64,000 bases of DNA from Bradyrhizobium cenepequi (lineage in GTDB: Bacteria; Pseudomonadota; Alphaproteobacteria; Rhizobiales; Xanthobacteraceae), in contig NZ_JAGKJI010000012.1 in assembly GCF_020329485.1 (NCBI RefSeq), positions 108,876 through 172,875 of the forward strand. Direction: 5' to 3'. Position 1 is the first letter of the stretch; the number at the start of each line of letters is the position of its first letter. The notes under the pieces were generated by a model. The model did not search any database, was not told where the DNA came from, and worked only from the letters and a program-made list of their open reading frames with translations. A program made the position numbers and the translations under genes. This document shows, in pieces, positions 9,633 to 18,700 of the stretch.

Positions 9633-10622
9633 ATGAAGCACGGCGGTGATCTGACGGAAGCCATTGCGCGCCATGGCGGCGAGCCTGCGGACTGGCTCGA
9701 CCTGTCGACCGGCATCAATCCCTGGCCGTGGACCATTCCGCACCCGATTCCAGGGAGTGCATGGACGCGCTTGCCATCGCGTGCCGACGAGCAGGACCTG
9801 CTCGCCGCCGCGCGCGAAGCCTACGGTGCGCCCGACGATGCGGGTATAGCGGCCGCCGCCGGCACCCAGACTCTCATTCAGTGGATCCCGTATCTCGCCG
9901 GTCCCGGAGCGGTTGCGATCGTCACGCCAACCTATGGCGAGCATTCGGCCGCGTGGAGCAGCGGAGGCCGGGAGATCATCGCCGTGAATGATCTCTCCGC
10001 ACTGCCTGAACGCGCCGTTCACGCTGTCGTCGTTAGTCCCAACAATCCGGATGGACGTGTCACGGATGGCGAGGCGCTCCGGCGCACCGCCGAGCGGCTC
10101 GATCGTCGCGGTGGCTGGCTGGTCGTCGACGAGGCCTTTGCCGATGTCGATCCCGGCGTCAGCGCTGCCGCGATGAGCGCCGAGCTTCCCATCCTCGTGC
10201 TGCGCTCCTTCGGCAAGTTCTATGGGCTCGCCGGACTTCGTCTTGGTTTCGTAATCGGCCGACGCGATATCGTCGAGCGTATCGCCGCGGCGCTGGGTCC
10301 ATGGCCGGTATCCGGCCCGGCGCTTCATCTCGGTACGGCCGCTCTGCGGGATCGATCCTGGGCTGATGCGATGCGTGCGAAGCTCGCTCGTGAGGCCAAG
10401 AAGCTGGATCATGTTCTGACAGCGGCCGGCCTTCAGCTTGTCGGAGGGACCACGCTCTTTCGCCTTGCCTCCCATTCCGATGCTCCGACTTTGCACGCCG
10501 AATTGGCGCGGCGACACATCTGGTGCCGCAGCCTCGACGGGGCGCGCGAATGGCTGCGATTTGGCCTTGCGTCGGACGATGGTCTCAATCGCCTGGCCAG
10601 CGCGCTTCATTCGATCAAATAG
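9633..10622 (+). CDS. cobC: L-threonine-O-3-phosphate decarboxylase (CobC)
   Basis: A 329-residue fold-type I PLP enzyme of the histidinol-phosphate aminotransferase group that makes (R)-1-amino-2-propanol phosphate for the cobalamin nucleotide loop. It opens HGGDLTEAIARHGG and LDLSTGINPWPW, has VVVSPNNPDGRVT, VVDEAFAD and the Schiff-base Lys in LRSFGKFYGLAGLRLG (Lys at about 195). Its ATG lies only nine bases from the divergent start of the btuF-like gene and its stop is 31 bases from the btuB stop. It therefore sits alone on the plus strand inside an otherwise minus-strand stretch, and its promoter must lie inside the btuF-like coding region. Confidence 0.93.
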   Translation: MKHGGDLTEAIARHGGEPADWLDLSTGINPWPWTIPHPIPGSAWTRLPSRADEQDLLAAAREAYGAPDDAGIAAAAGTQTLIQWIPYLAGPGAVAIVTPTYGEHSAAWSSGGREIIAVNDLSALPERAVHAVVVSPNNPDGRVTDGEALRRTAERLDRRGGWLVVDEAFADVDPGVSAAAMSAELPILVLRSFGKFYGLAGLRLGFVIGRRDIVERIAAALGPWPVSGPALHLGTAALRDRSWADAMRAKLAREAKKLDHVLTAAGLQLVGGTTLFRLASHSDAPTLHAELARRHIWCRSLDGAREWLRFGLASDDGLNRLASALHSIK

Positions 10623-10653
10623 CATATCCCGCGCGTCAATCATCACGTCCGAT

Positions 10654-12720
10654 TCACCAGTGGGCACTAAAGCCGGCATATGCAGCGGGGCCGGTCGTGC
10701 CATAGTTGAACACTTCCTGATAGTGCTCATTGAAAATGTTCTCGCCGCGCATGAACACCTTCCAGGTCTGGTCGATCTTGTATTCAGTATAGAGATCGAC
10801 GCGCACGTAGGGGTCAAGCGGCAGCGTCTCGTTTGAACCGCTGTAGCGCTTGGATACCGCAAGCACGCGGGGCTCGATCAGCCAGTCCTTGATCGGTGTG
10901 ATCGGCAACGAGAATCGCGCCAGGTTTTCCGGCCGGCGCGACAGCGTCAACCCGGTCGAAAGATCCTTGGCCTGCAGATAGGTATAGGCGGCGTTGAATC
11001 GCAGGAAGCCCGGCAGGATATCGACATTGACGCCAAGCTCAACTCCGTCGGTTTCGGCACGCGAGACGTTCACATAGTGCCCGAGCGGATGTGCCGTATC
11101 GATCACGAAGTCGATCAGGTTGCTGAACCTGTTGCCGAAGCCCGTCAGCGAAACCACGACGCGGCCTCCGAACAGGTTTTGGTCGATGCCGGCGTCGTAG
11201 CCGAAGCTCTCTTCGGGGCTAAGCGCGGAATTGCCGTAGGTCGGCGCATAGAGCTGATAGAGCGTGGGGGCCTTGGCGCCTGTCCCGGCGCTCGCATGCA
11301 GCTTGGTGTTGGTCTCCGCGATCGTGTAAGCCGCGGTGGCTCGCCATGTCTCGAACCGCGCGACGTCGACGACGTCGTCGACCCGGCCGCCCATCGTGAT
11401 GTTGAGCCGTTCGCCGATCGGCAGTTGCCAGAGTGCGAAGACCGAATTCGTGTCCTGCGTCCCCGCGAGCTGTGGCGTCGGCGCTCCGGGAATCGGCAGC
11501 AGTTTGGTGGTGGAGGTGCTCGCAGTTTCGTGCTGCACGCGCGATCCGACGATGATCGATCCGAGCGGGCCGACCTTCAGGTTGCCCTGATATTCCAGGC
11601 CGGTGCTGTCGCCGACGAAATTGGAGAGGATGGACGTGGTGTTCTGCGGCAGCTTGTTGATCTTGTAGGTGACATCGTCGAACGAGCGGTCGATATGCGT
11701 CTCAAATGCGCTCACGCTGTGGGTGAGAATGCCGCCAAACGTGTCGAACGAGGCGCGTCCCCAGACCTGTTCGAGAAGGCGCGTCGCGCTCGACGGCGTG
11801 TCCGGGAACGTTCCGCTGGCCTGGTCGTAGGCGGACCGCGTGAACGAGGCCAGCATGCCCGTCTCCAGGCGTACGCCTTCGCCGGCGTCGTAGCCGACGC
11901 GTGCCGAACCGCCGACGCGGTCGAAGCCATCGCGCTCGAGCGGGCCATACTTCGCCTCGAGCGCGGGGATGCGATAGCCGTAGCGCGAAAAGCCGTTGCT
12001 GTGCTGGCCGCTTCCCGTGAATGCGTAGGACCACGGCCCCGAGGTTCCGATCAGCGATGCGCTGCTGGCCGCCGTGCCGTAACTTCCCCCCTCGGTGCGA
12101 ACGTCGAATTGCGCCGGACCGGTGCCCTTCTTGGTGATGATGTTGACCACGCCGCCCATCGCATCCGACCCATAGAGTGCGCTCTGCGGTCCCTTCAGCA
12201 CCTCGATTCGCTCGATCGCGCTCGGGGCGAACATCGCAAAATCGAAATCGCCGCTGGCGGCGGTGGGATCGTTGACCCTGATACCATCGATCATGACCAG
12301 CGTCTGACCGGTATCGGCGCCTCGCAAGCGCACATTGGTCGTCGCGCCCGGTCCGCCGCTTTCGGTGATATCGAGCCCGGGCACTGTCCGCAGCGCGTCG
12401 ACGAGCGAGGTCGGATTGCTGGTCGCGAGCATTTCGTTCGTGACCACGCTGACCGAGCTTCCGGTCCGGCTCGTGGGCTCCAGCGTCCGGTCGGGGGTGA
12501 CAACCACCTCGGAAGCCGCCGGACGAGCCTCGCTGCTTGGCGCCGGGCGCGCAGGATGAGTCGTTGAAGACGTTCGCTTGTTCCTCGAGGCTGGCTTGGA
12601 CCGGGCCTCTGGATTGACGATGACCGCAGGGAGTTGTTCAGGACGCGATTGAGCCATCGCGCCAGTGTGACCGCATGCAGCAACGGCCGCACACACGGCA
12701 AGAAAACGCCGCAAGCCCAT
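10654..12720 (-). CDS. btuB: TonB-dependent vitamin B12 outer-membrane receptor
   Basis: A 688-residue TonB-dependent receptor. After a signal peptide ending AMAQ comes a low-complexity Ser/Pro/Arg linker, then the TonB box and plug (EVVVTPDRTLEPTSRTG, TVPGLDITESGG, VRLRGADTGQTLVMIDGIRV, IERIEVLKGPQSALYGSDA) and a 22-strand barrel with the usual C-terminal NEHYQEVFNYGTTGPAAY; it ends in Trp rather than Phe. The cobalamin riboswitch in its leader and the surrounding cob genes identify the substrate as B12 or another corrinoid. A weak AAAGG lies just before ATG, and ribosome access is the step most likely controlled by the riboswitch. Confidence 0.93.
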   Translation of the reverse strand: MGLRRFLAVCAAVAACGHTGAMAQSRPEQLPAVIVNPEARSKPASRNKRTSSTTHPARPAPSSEARPAASEVVVTPDRTLEPTSRTGSSVSVVTNEMLATSNPTSLVDALRTVPGLDITESGGPGATTNVRLRGADTGQTLVMIDGIRVNDPTAASGDFDFAMFAPSAIERIEVLKGPQSALYGSDAMGGVVNIITKKGTGPAQFDVRTEGGSYGTAASSASLIGTSGPWSYAFTGSGQHSNGFSRYGYRIPALEAKYGPLERDGFDRVGGSARVGYDAGEGVRLETGMLASFTRSAYDQASGTFPDTPSSATRLLEQVWGRASFDTFGGILTHSVSAFETHIDRSFDDVTYKINKLPQNTTSILSNFVGDSTGLEYQGNLKVGPLGSIIVGSRVQHETASTSTTKLLPIPGAPTPQLAGTQDTNSVFALWQLPIGERLNITMGGRVDDVVDVARFETWRATAAYTIAETNTKLHASAGTGAKAPTLYQLYAPTYGNSALSPEESFGYDAGIDQNLFGGRVVVSLTGFGNRFSNLIDFVIDTAHPLGHYVNVSRAETDGVELGVNVDILPGFLRFNAAYTYLQAKDLSTGLTLSRRPENLARFSLPITPIKDWLIEPRVLAVSKRYSGSNETLPLDPYVRVDLYTEYKIDQTWKVFMRGENIFNEHYQEVFNYGTTGPAAYAGFSAHW

Positions 12721-12762
12721 GAATGCCCTTTCCGCCGACCCACCGTCGAACGAGTTTGATAC

Positions 12763-12925
12763 CCGTCAACGGCCGGTCTCCTGGCTCGCGGTCGTCTCGC
12801 GATCCGCCTTCCCAAGCCTGCTTGGCAGGCCCAGTGGCATCCGGATCGCAGATATCCGCTTACAGTTGCGGGGGCAGCCGCGGCATTGGGAAGAGTCCCG
12901 CACCGCGTTCCCGTTTCACCCTTTG
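12763..12925 (-). promoter_or_regulatory. adenosylcobalamin riboswitch upstream of btuB
   Basis: Read on the minus strand this leader carries all the conserved cobalamin-riboswitch blocks in order. GGTGAAACGGGAACGCGG begins at 12920, the core GCCCCCGCAACTGTAAGCGG lies within 12855-12876, a GCCACTGGG block follows near 12830, and the B12 box AGCCAGGAGACCGGCC occupies 12786-12771. About 42 bases separate the element from the btuB ATG. I see no U-run terminator in that interval, so control of translation initiation is more likely than termination. Confidence 0.95.
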
Positions 12926-13230
12926 AGGGCACCGATGACGCCGGCAAAGAAGCACAAGGCCGAGCAAAATTCAAACCTGATAACGATCCTTCTGAAGCCG
13001 CGCTGCTCGCGACCTCGCGTTCGGCCGAACGAGCGTCGAGGCTGCATCGCAGGTGAGGCGCACGGCGCGGCCTGCAGAGATGGCGCCGGCTGAGGCGATG
13101 TCATCCATTGCCGGTCAAGCGCTGTCACGCGGTTTTCGCAAAGCCAAGTTACTGTCCAAAGGTTCAACCGGTAGCGGGGTGGGGCCTTGGCTCGAACAGC
13201 CGTGTTGTTCGTCGTCGAGCCGATCGATCA
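12926..13230. other. intergenic region between the btuB leader and the STN gene
   Basis: This stretch should hold the btuB promoter (minus strand) and the promoter of the signalling cassette (plus strand). I recognise no confident promoter boxes. Open frames across it have no family features and I do not call them genes. Confidence 0.5.
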
Positions 13231-13965
13231 ATCGTGACACCAGCAGTGACTCTCTTGCGTAGGCGCAGCATTCAATGCGTGCTGGTGGCGGGGTTGATTT
13301 GGGCGGCGGCAGGTTCGGTTCTTGGTGCCCAGCAATTGCCGTCGGTGCTCCGACAGTCCGATCAACCGACTGCATTCGACTTTCCTTCCGAACCCTTGGC
13401 GGTTGCGCTGGAGCGCCTCATGGCGGCGAGCAGCCTCGCGATCATCGTCGCTAGCGGGTTGACGGACGGGCGACAGTCCTCGTCGCTCAAGGGTAGCTTT
13501 ACGCCTGAACAGGCGCTGCGCCGGATGCTTGCGGGCACTGGCCTTGAGGCGCGCGCCGTCGGAAGCGGTCTCTTCACGCTTGTGCAGGGAACGGCAAGGC
13601 CCCCGCTGCCGCGTTTCATCGATTTTGCGGCTGCCGTCCAGGCAGCGGTCACAGACGCTTTATGTCGGCGAAGCGACGCGCGCCCGACCTCCTATCGCAC
13701 CGTGATGCGTCTGTGGTTCGACCCTGCAGGCGTCGTGACGCGGGCAGAGCTTGGGCATTCGACGGGCGACCGCAAGCTCGACATGGCGGTGACGAGCACG
13801 TTGCAACACCTCGATGTCGGAGCGCCCCTTCCGTCCGGGCTCCCGCAACCCGTGAAGCTCGCCATCATGCCGCGCGCAACGGAGAGCGCGGCTTGTCCGG
13901 CGGAACGCCCAGGCCTTCGCGCGCAAGACGATTTCCGTTCGGTGGCGCAGGGAGCCGGCCGGTGA
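13231..13965 (+). CDS. secreted STN-domain protein with TonB-C-like tail
   Basis: About 244 residues. A signal peptide (VLVAGLIWAAAGSVLGAQ) is followed by an STN (secretin/TonB short N-terminal) domain: FDFPSEPLAVALERLMAASS, then LKGSFTPEQALRRMLAGTGL and a strand SGLFTLVQG. The C-terminal part (MRLWFDPAGVVTRAELGHST...LDMAVTSTLQHL) looks like a TonB C-terminal-type domain. STN domains normally sit at the N terminus of FecA-like receptors and pass a signal to FecR; here the domain is a stand-alone exported protein. I use GTG 13231 because it gives a clean signal peptide; an upstream TTG at 13108 is possible. Its stop overlaps the sigma-factor start by GTGA, so they form an operon. Confidence 0.75.
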   Translation: MVTPAVTLLRRRSIQCVLVAGLIWAAAGSVLGAQQLPSVLRQSDQPTAFDFPSEPLAVALERLMAASSLAIIVASGLTDGRQSSSLKGSFTPEQALRRMLAGTGLEARAVGSGLFTLVQGTARPPLPRFIDFAAAVQAAVTDALCRRSDARPTSYRTVMRLWFDPAGVVTRAELGHSTGDRKLDMAVTSTLQHLDVGAPLPSGLPQPVKLAIMPRATESAACPAERPGLRAQDDFRSVAQGAGR

Positions 13966-14489
13966 AGCTGCGTCAGCTTCTGGAGCAGAACTATGGCAAG
14001 CTGAGAGATCGGCTCACGCGTCGTTTCGGTTCGGCCGACTTCGCCTCGGAGGTGTTGCATGATGCCTATCTCCGACTGCATGCCGGCGACGCAGCCGCCT
14101 CCATCCGAAGCCCGGATGCCTATCTCTACCGTGTGGCGCTCAATGTCGCGGCCGACCGCCGCGAGGCCGACCGCATCTGGGTCGACAAGGCGACGATCGA
14201 AGCTTTGCGACGACGCGACGATCATGAGCTCGATCCGGAGGAGACAGCAGCGGCGCGCGAGGAGTGGAGAGCGCTTCTGCGCGCCATGGATGAGCTGCCG
14301 CCGCGCCGGCAGGCCATCTTCATCGCCGCCCGCCTCGACGAGCTTCCGCATCGCGACATCGCCGCGCGCCTTAGCATCTCGGTCGATACCGTGGACCGTG
14401 AACTCAAGGCCGCTTTCGAGTTCTTCGCCAAGCGCCTGGGAAAAAAACGCCCGTTGCGGCGCGGTTCTGGCTCCGCCGAACCGTCCTAG
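13962..14489 (+). CDS. ECF-type RNA polymerase sigma factor (FecI-like)
   Basis: A 175-residue sigma-70 family protein with only regions 2 and 4. Region 2 is seen as FASEVLHDAYLRLHA and SPDAYLYRVALNVAADRREADR; region 4 as ELPPRRQAIFIAARLDELPHRDIAARLSISVDTVDREL, an HTH. The GTG start overlaps the preceding stop, and a FecR homologue follows 32 bases later. By analogy with FecI/FecR it would be released or activated when the periplasmic signal reaches FecR, and would transcribe the cassette's target. The adjacent giant exoprotein gene is the obvious target, which is inference. Confidence 0.88.
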   Translation: MKLRQLLEQNYGKLRDRLTRRFGSADFASEVLHDAYLRLHAGDAAASIRSPDAYLYRVALNVAADRREADRIWVDKATIEALRRRDDHELDPEETAAAREEWRALLRAMDELPPRRQAIFIAARLDELPHRDIAARLSISVDTVDRELKAAFEFFAKRLGKKRPLRRGSGSAEPS

Positions 14490-14521
14490 AGTGTGGAAGC
14501 GGCCAATGATTGCAGTTGCGC

Positions 14522-15523
14522 ATGGTTGAGAAGGGACAGTCAGGCGACGTGGAGAGTGGTGGCGGAGCCGCGTCTTCGGAGGAGCTGCAGCGCGAGGCCC
14601 TCGACTGGCTGCGGCGCCTCACTTCGGGTGAGGTGACTAGCACCGACATCGAAGCGCTCGATCGCTGGCGTGCGCAAAGCCGGGCGCATCGCCGCGCCTT
14701 CGCCCGCGCGAATCTGCTTTGGGATGTTCTGGAACCGGTTGCGCGCGAAGGCGGCAAGCGCCGCCCGCAAACCGTTCTTCCTTCGCGCCCCCTGGGGCGG
14801 CGCGCGTTTCTGACCGGCACTGCGGCAGCTGCCGCTGCTGCCGGCCTGGCCTACGTCGCGATCCAGCCGCCGCTTCATCTTTGGCCTGCGATCTCTGAGC
14901 TCACGGCCGATTACCGCACGGCGACCGGTGAGCGACGAGAGGTCTCGCTCGCCTCTGGCGTCACGGTCGAGATGAACACGCGGACGAGCCTGGCGGCGCG
15001 CGGGGCAGATCGTGCTCACAGGGTGGAACTCATCTCCGGCCAGGTCGCGGTCGATGTGCGGGGCGACGCCTCGAGCCCAGTCATTGTTGCGGCAGCGGAC
15101 GGACAGGCGCTGGCGGACCATGCGCATTTCGATATCCGCAGAGACGACAGCTCGGTCTGCGTCACCTGCAGCGAAGGGACCGTCCAGGTGACCTGTCGTT
15201 CGTTTGCAGCGGTACTCGGCTCCGGCCAGCAGGTGCGCTATGATGCGCAAAGCCTCGGGCCCGTGGTTGCTGTCGATTCGAACATTGTGACGTCGTGGCA
15301 GCGTGGGCTGTTGCTCTTCCGTGACGTGCCTCTCACCCAAGTGGTCGAGGAGGTGAATCGCTATCGTCCCGGCAAGCTTGTCCTGCTCAACGATGATCTG
15401 GGCCGACGCAAGGTCGTGGCCGGGTTCCGCATCGACCAGATCGACGATGTGGTGGCTTATGTCAGCCGGACATTCGGTGCGCGGACGCGCTCGCTTCCCG
15501 GCGGGATCGTGCTGCTGAGCTGA
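14522..15523 (+). CDS. FecR-family anti-sigma regulator
   Basis: A 333-residue single-pass inner-membrane protein. A cytoplasmic DUF4880-type domain (LQREALDWLRRLTSGEVTS, then RAHRRAFARANLLWDVLEP) should hold the sigma factor; one membrane segment follows (RRAFLTGTAAAAAAAGLAYV). The periplasmic FecR domain comes next (DYRTATGERREVSLASGVTV, ELISGQVAVDV), with a C-terminal STN-like segment (LLLFRDVPLTQVVEEVNRYR) expected to meet the partner STN domain. I prefer ATG 14522; TTG 14510 is an alternative. Together with the upstream sigma and STN genes it makes a complete cell-surface signalling set. Confidence 0.9.
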   Translation: MVEKGQSGDVESGGGAASSEELQREALDWLRRLTSGEVTSTDIEALDRWRAQSRAHRRAFARANLLWDVLEPVAREGGKRRPQTVLPSRPLGRRAFLTGTAAAAAAAGLAYVAIQPPLHLWPAISELTADYRTATGERREVSLASGVTVEMNTRTSLAARGADRAHRVELISGQVAVDVRGDASSPVIVAAADGQALADHAHFDIRRDDSSVCVTCSEGTVQVTCRSFAAVLGSGQQVRYDAQSLGPVVAVDSNIVTSWQRGLLLFRDVPLTQVVEEVNRYRPGKLVLLNDDLGRRKVVAGFRIDQIDDVVAYVSRTFGARTRSLPGGIVLLS

Positions 15524-15717
15524 CGAACGGACTTTGGTCGCTTGAGTCGGTAACCGGCGCGGAAAAAGCTTGGGCCAAGCCGAAAAAAAGTTTGCGGCTT
15601 TTGCGTGCGATCTCCCGACTAGTGAGATGAGAGACCAAGGATGGGCAACTGGCTCATTGGACTCTCGGAAACCCGCAGCTGCGGGCGCCGGCCGCAATCC
15701 GTTTGTCATGAAGGTGC

Positions 15718-18700
15718 ATGATGCCCTCTCACAATTTCGAGCTCTTCACCTTCCGTTCGTATCGCCCCATTTGTCGTTCGCTCTTGCTCGCGGGCGTGAG
15801 CGTGGCTGCGCTTCTCGGGACTGCACCCGGAGCCGGCGCGCGCCCACTTGGTGCGTCGGCGGCGGCGGTCGCAGCCGCAGCTGCGCAGTCCAGCGCGGAG
15901 GAAGCGGCACGTGCGGCAAAGCAGGCGCAGGATTCACTGACGCGTGCGACGCAAGCGATCCAGGCCATGCAGGCGGCGCAGAACGCGGCGCGCAGCGTGG
16001 CACAGCAGGCATCGAGCAATATACCTAATGGACTGACAGCGGGCGGATTGCAGGTCGCGCCTGGCGCCGTGCCGGGCTCCAGCCTGTGGCAGGGTGCACA
16101 CTTGCCGACGCAAGCCGAGGTGAACGGCCGGACGCAGGTCGATATCCAGCAGACCCAGCAGAAGGCGATCCTCAACTGGCAGACGTTCAATGTCGGCAGG
16201 GAGACCACGGTCAATTTCGATCAGCACGGCAATGCCTCGTGGGTCGCGCTCAACCGCGTGCTTGATCCCACCGCAAGTCCCTCGCGCATCGCCGGCCAGA
16301 TCAAGGCCGATGGGCAGGTCTACATCATCAATCGCAACGGCATCATCTTCACCGGCACCAGCCAGGTGAATGTCGCGGGCCTGACGGCCAGCGCGCTCGA
16401 CACGCCGGACGCGAAATTCCTGAGCGGCATCGTGACGCCGCGCTGGGAGGTCGACGCGAGCTTCGCCGCGGCCGCGGGGGTCACGGCGGGTCCGGTCAAG
16501 GTGGAGGCGGGCGCGCGCATCGAGGCGGGCGCCCAGGGGCAAGTGCTGCTGCTCGGCGGCTCGGTCGAGAATGCCGGCACGATCCGCACGCCGAACGGCC
16601 AGACGCTCTTGGCCGCGGGCAATGCCGTCTATCTCAAGGCGAGCACCGACGCCGCGCTGCGCGGCTATCTGGTCGAGGTTGACGGTGAAGGCGCGGCGGT
16701 CAATCGCGGCGACATCCTCGCCGAACGCGGCAACGTGACGTTGGCTGCGATGGATGTCTTCGCCGGCGGTCGGATCGGCGCCACGACCAACGTGACGGCC
16801 AATGGCTCGGTCACGCTGCATGCCCGTTATGGGACGATCCTCAGCACCCAGGAAGGTGATGGAGAACCCGTGCGTCAGGCAGGGCATACCGGTACCGTGA
16901 TCGTCGAAGACGCTGCGCTGATCGATGTGCTTCCCGACCTCAGCGATCCCGAAACAGTGGCGGCGACGGCGCTGCTCAATCCTTCGATGGTCGACATCTA
17001 CGGAAAGGCGATTGTCTTTGGTGCGCAATCGACTGTGGTGGCGCCGGGCGGCGTCATCAATGTCGCTGCGCGCGAGAATCCTTTGCTGGATGTTCAGCCG
17101 GGCGCAACCGACGCCAGCCGCATCTATGTGGAGGCCGGAGCGACGATCGATGTCTCCGGCACGCGCAATGTCGCGTTGTCGGTCGAGCGCAACTTCATCG
17201 AGGTGGAGCTGCGCGGCAATGAGCTGCGCGACAATCCTTTGCTGCGCAACTCGCCGCTCTATGGCAAGAAAGTCTGGATCGATATCCGCGATACCGGCAC
17301 CTTCGACGATCCACTGATGCAGAATGTCGAGTGGTTCAGCGGCCAGCCCGGTGTCTGGTATGGCTCGCAGCTATTCGATGCGTCCGGCTATATCGGCCTG
17401 ATCCGTCGCGGCATCGGCGAACTCACGTCGAGGGGCGGCAGCATCGCCATGGACGGTTACGGCGACATCGTCGTCCGCAATGGTGCGACGCTCGATGTCA
17501 GCGGCGGCACGCTCGATTTTGCCGCGGGATATGGGCAGGTGACGCGTCTGCTTTCACACGGGCGGATGGTGAGCGTCGGGGCGGCGCGCTGGGGTGACGC
17601 CTATGACGACACCGCTGGGAGCTTCACGCGCAATCACGCGCGCTGGAACGTCTCTGAAACCTGGACGTCACCGCTCGTGTCGGGTCGACGATACGAATCC
17701 GGCTATACCCAGGGTCAAGCGGCCGGCACCGTGACACTGAATGCGCCGCGCGTTGCATTGGACGGCCTCATCGCCGCGCACGTCGACCCCGGCACGCGGA
17801 TCAAGCCCAGCCAATCCGCTCCGGTTGGCGGCACGCTGGTGCTCGGCGATGCCGATGCTACGCCGGACCTGAGCCGCCTCCTGGACTACCGCCTGCAGGC
17901 GGTGCGGATTCAGAACGAGATCGGTGGCTTGGCCGCGAATTTCGAGCCGGGCACCGCTCTGGCCAGCGATTTCGTCAGCACGGTTTCGGCCGAGCGGCTC
18001 GTGGAGGGCGGGATTGGCCGGCTGGAAGTCTACGCCAACGACACGGTCGAAGTGGCGGCCGGGACCAAGCTCGAGGTCAATGACGGTGGCGTGGTCAAGC
18101 TGACGGCCAATGCATTGAACGTGAACGGCGCGGTCAGCACACATGGCGGCACGATCACGCTTGCCACCGCCTACACCCACAATTCGCTGGCATCGGCCGA
18201 GCAGCAGATGATCCGCGTCGGTAGTGCAGCGGTGCTCGACACCTCGGGACGCTGGCTCAATGATTTTGGCCGCCTAGTGGTGACGGCCGCCACTCGCGAC
18301 GGCGGTAGCGTGTCCATCACGGCGGGGACACCCGGCGAGGTAGGTACCCGCACGGAGCTCGGCGCGATAAATCTGGCTGAAGGCAGCCTGATCGACGTCT
18401 CAGGCGGCGGCTATATGGGTTTCAATGGCGGCATCGTTTTAGGCGATGCCGGCTCGATCGCCATCGCCTCGACCGATGTGGTGCTCGGCGCCGAGCTGCG
18501 CGGCCATGCACTTGCAACACCGCTGTCCGCAGGTCAGGGCGGCAGCTTGTCGCTGACCACACGCCAGATCGTCATCGGCGGCGAGCCGATCCTTCCCGAC
18601 GGCATCTTGGTGATGGGCGAGCCCAATCATTTCACGCCGGACTTCTTCCGGCAGGGCGGCTTCGCGAGCTATGCGCTGAATGGCACTCAATCGGTCGTCG

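Noticed and set aside
9624..10862. A 413-codon N-terminal extension of the btuF-like gene
   Set aside because: It is antisense to cobC and would bury the signal peptide; the Met at 9623 is correct for an exported binding protein.
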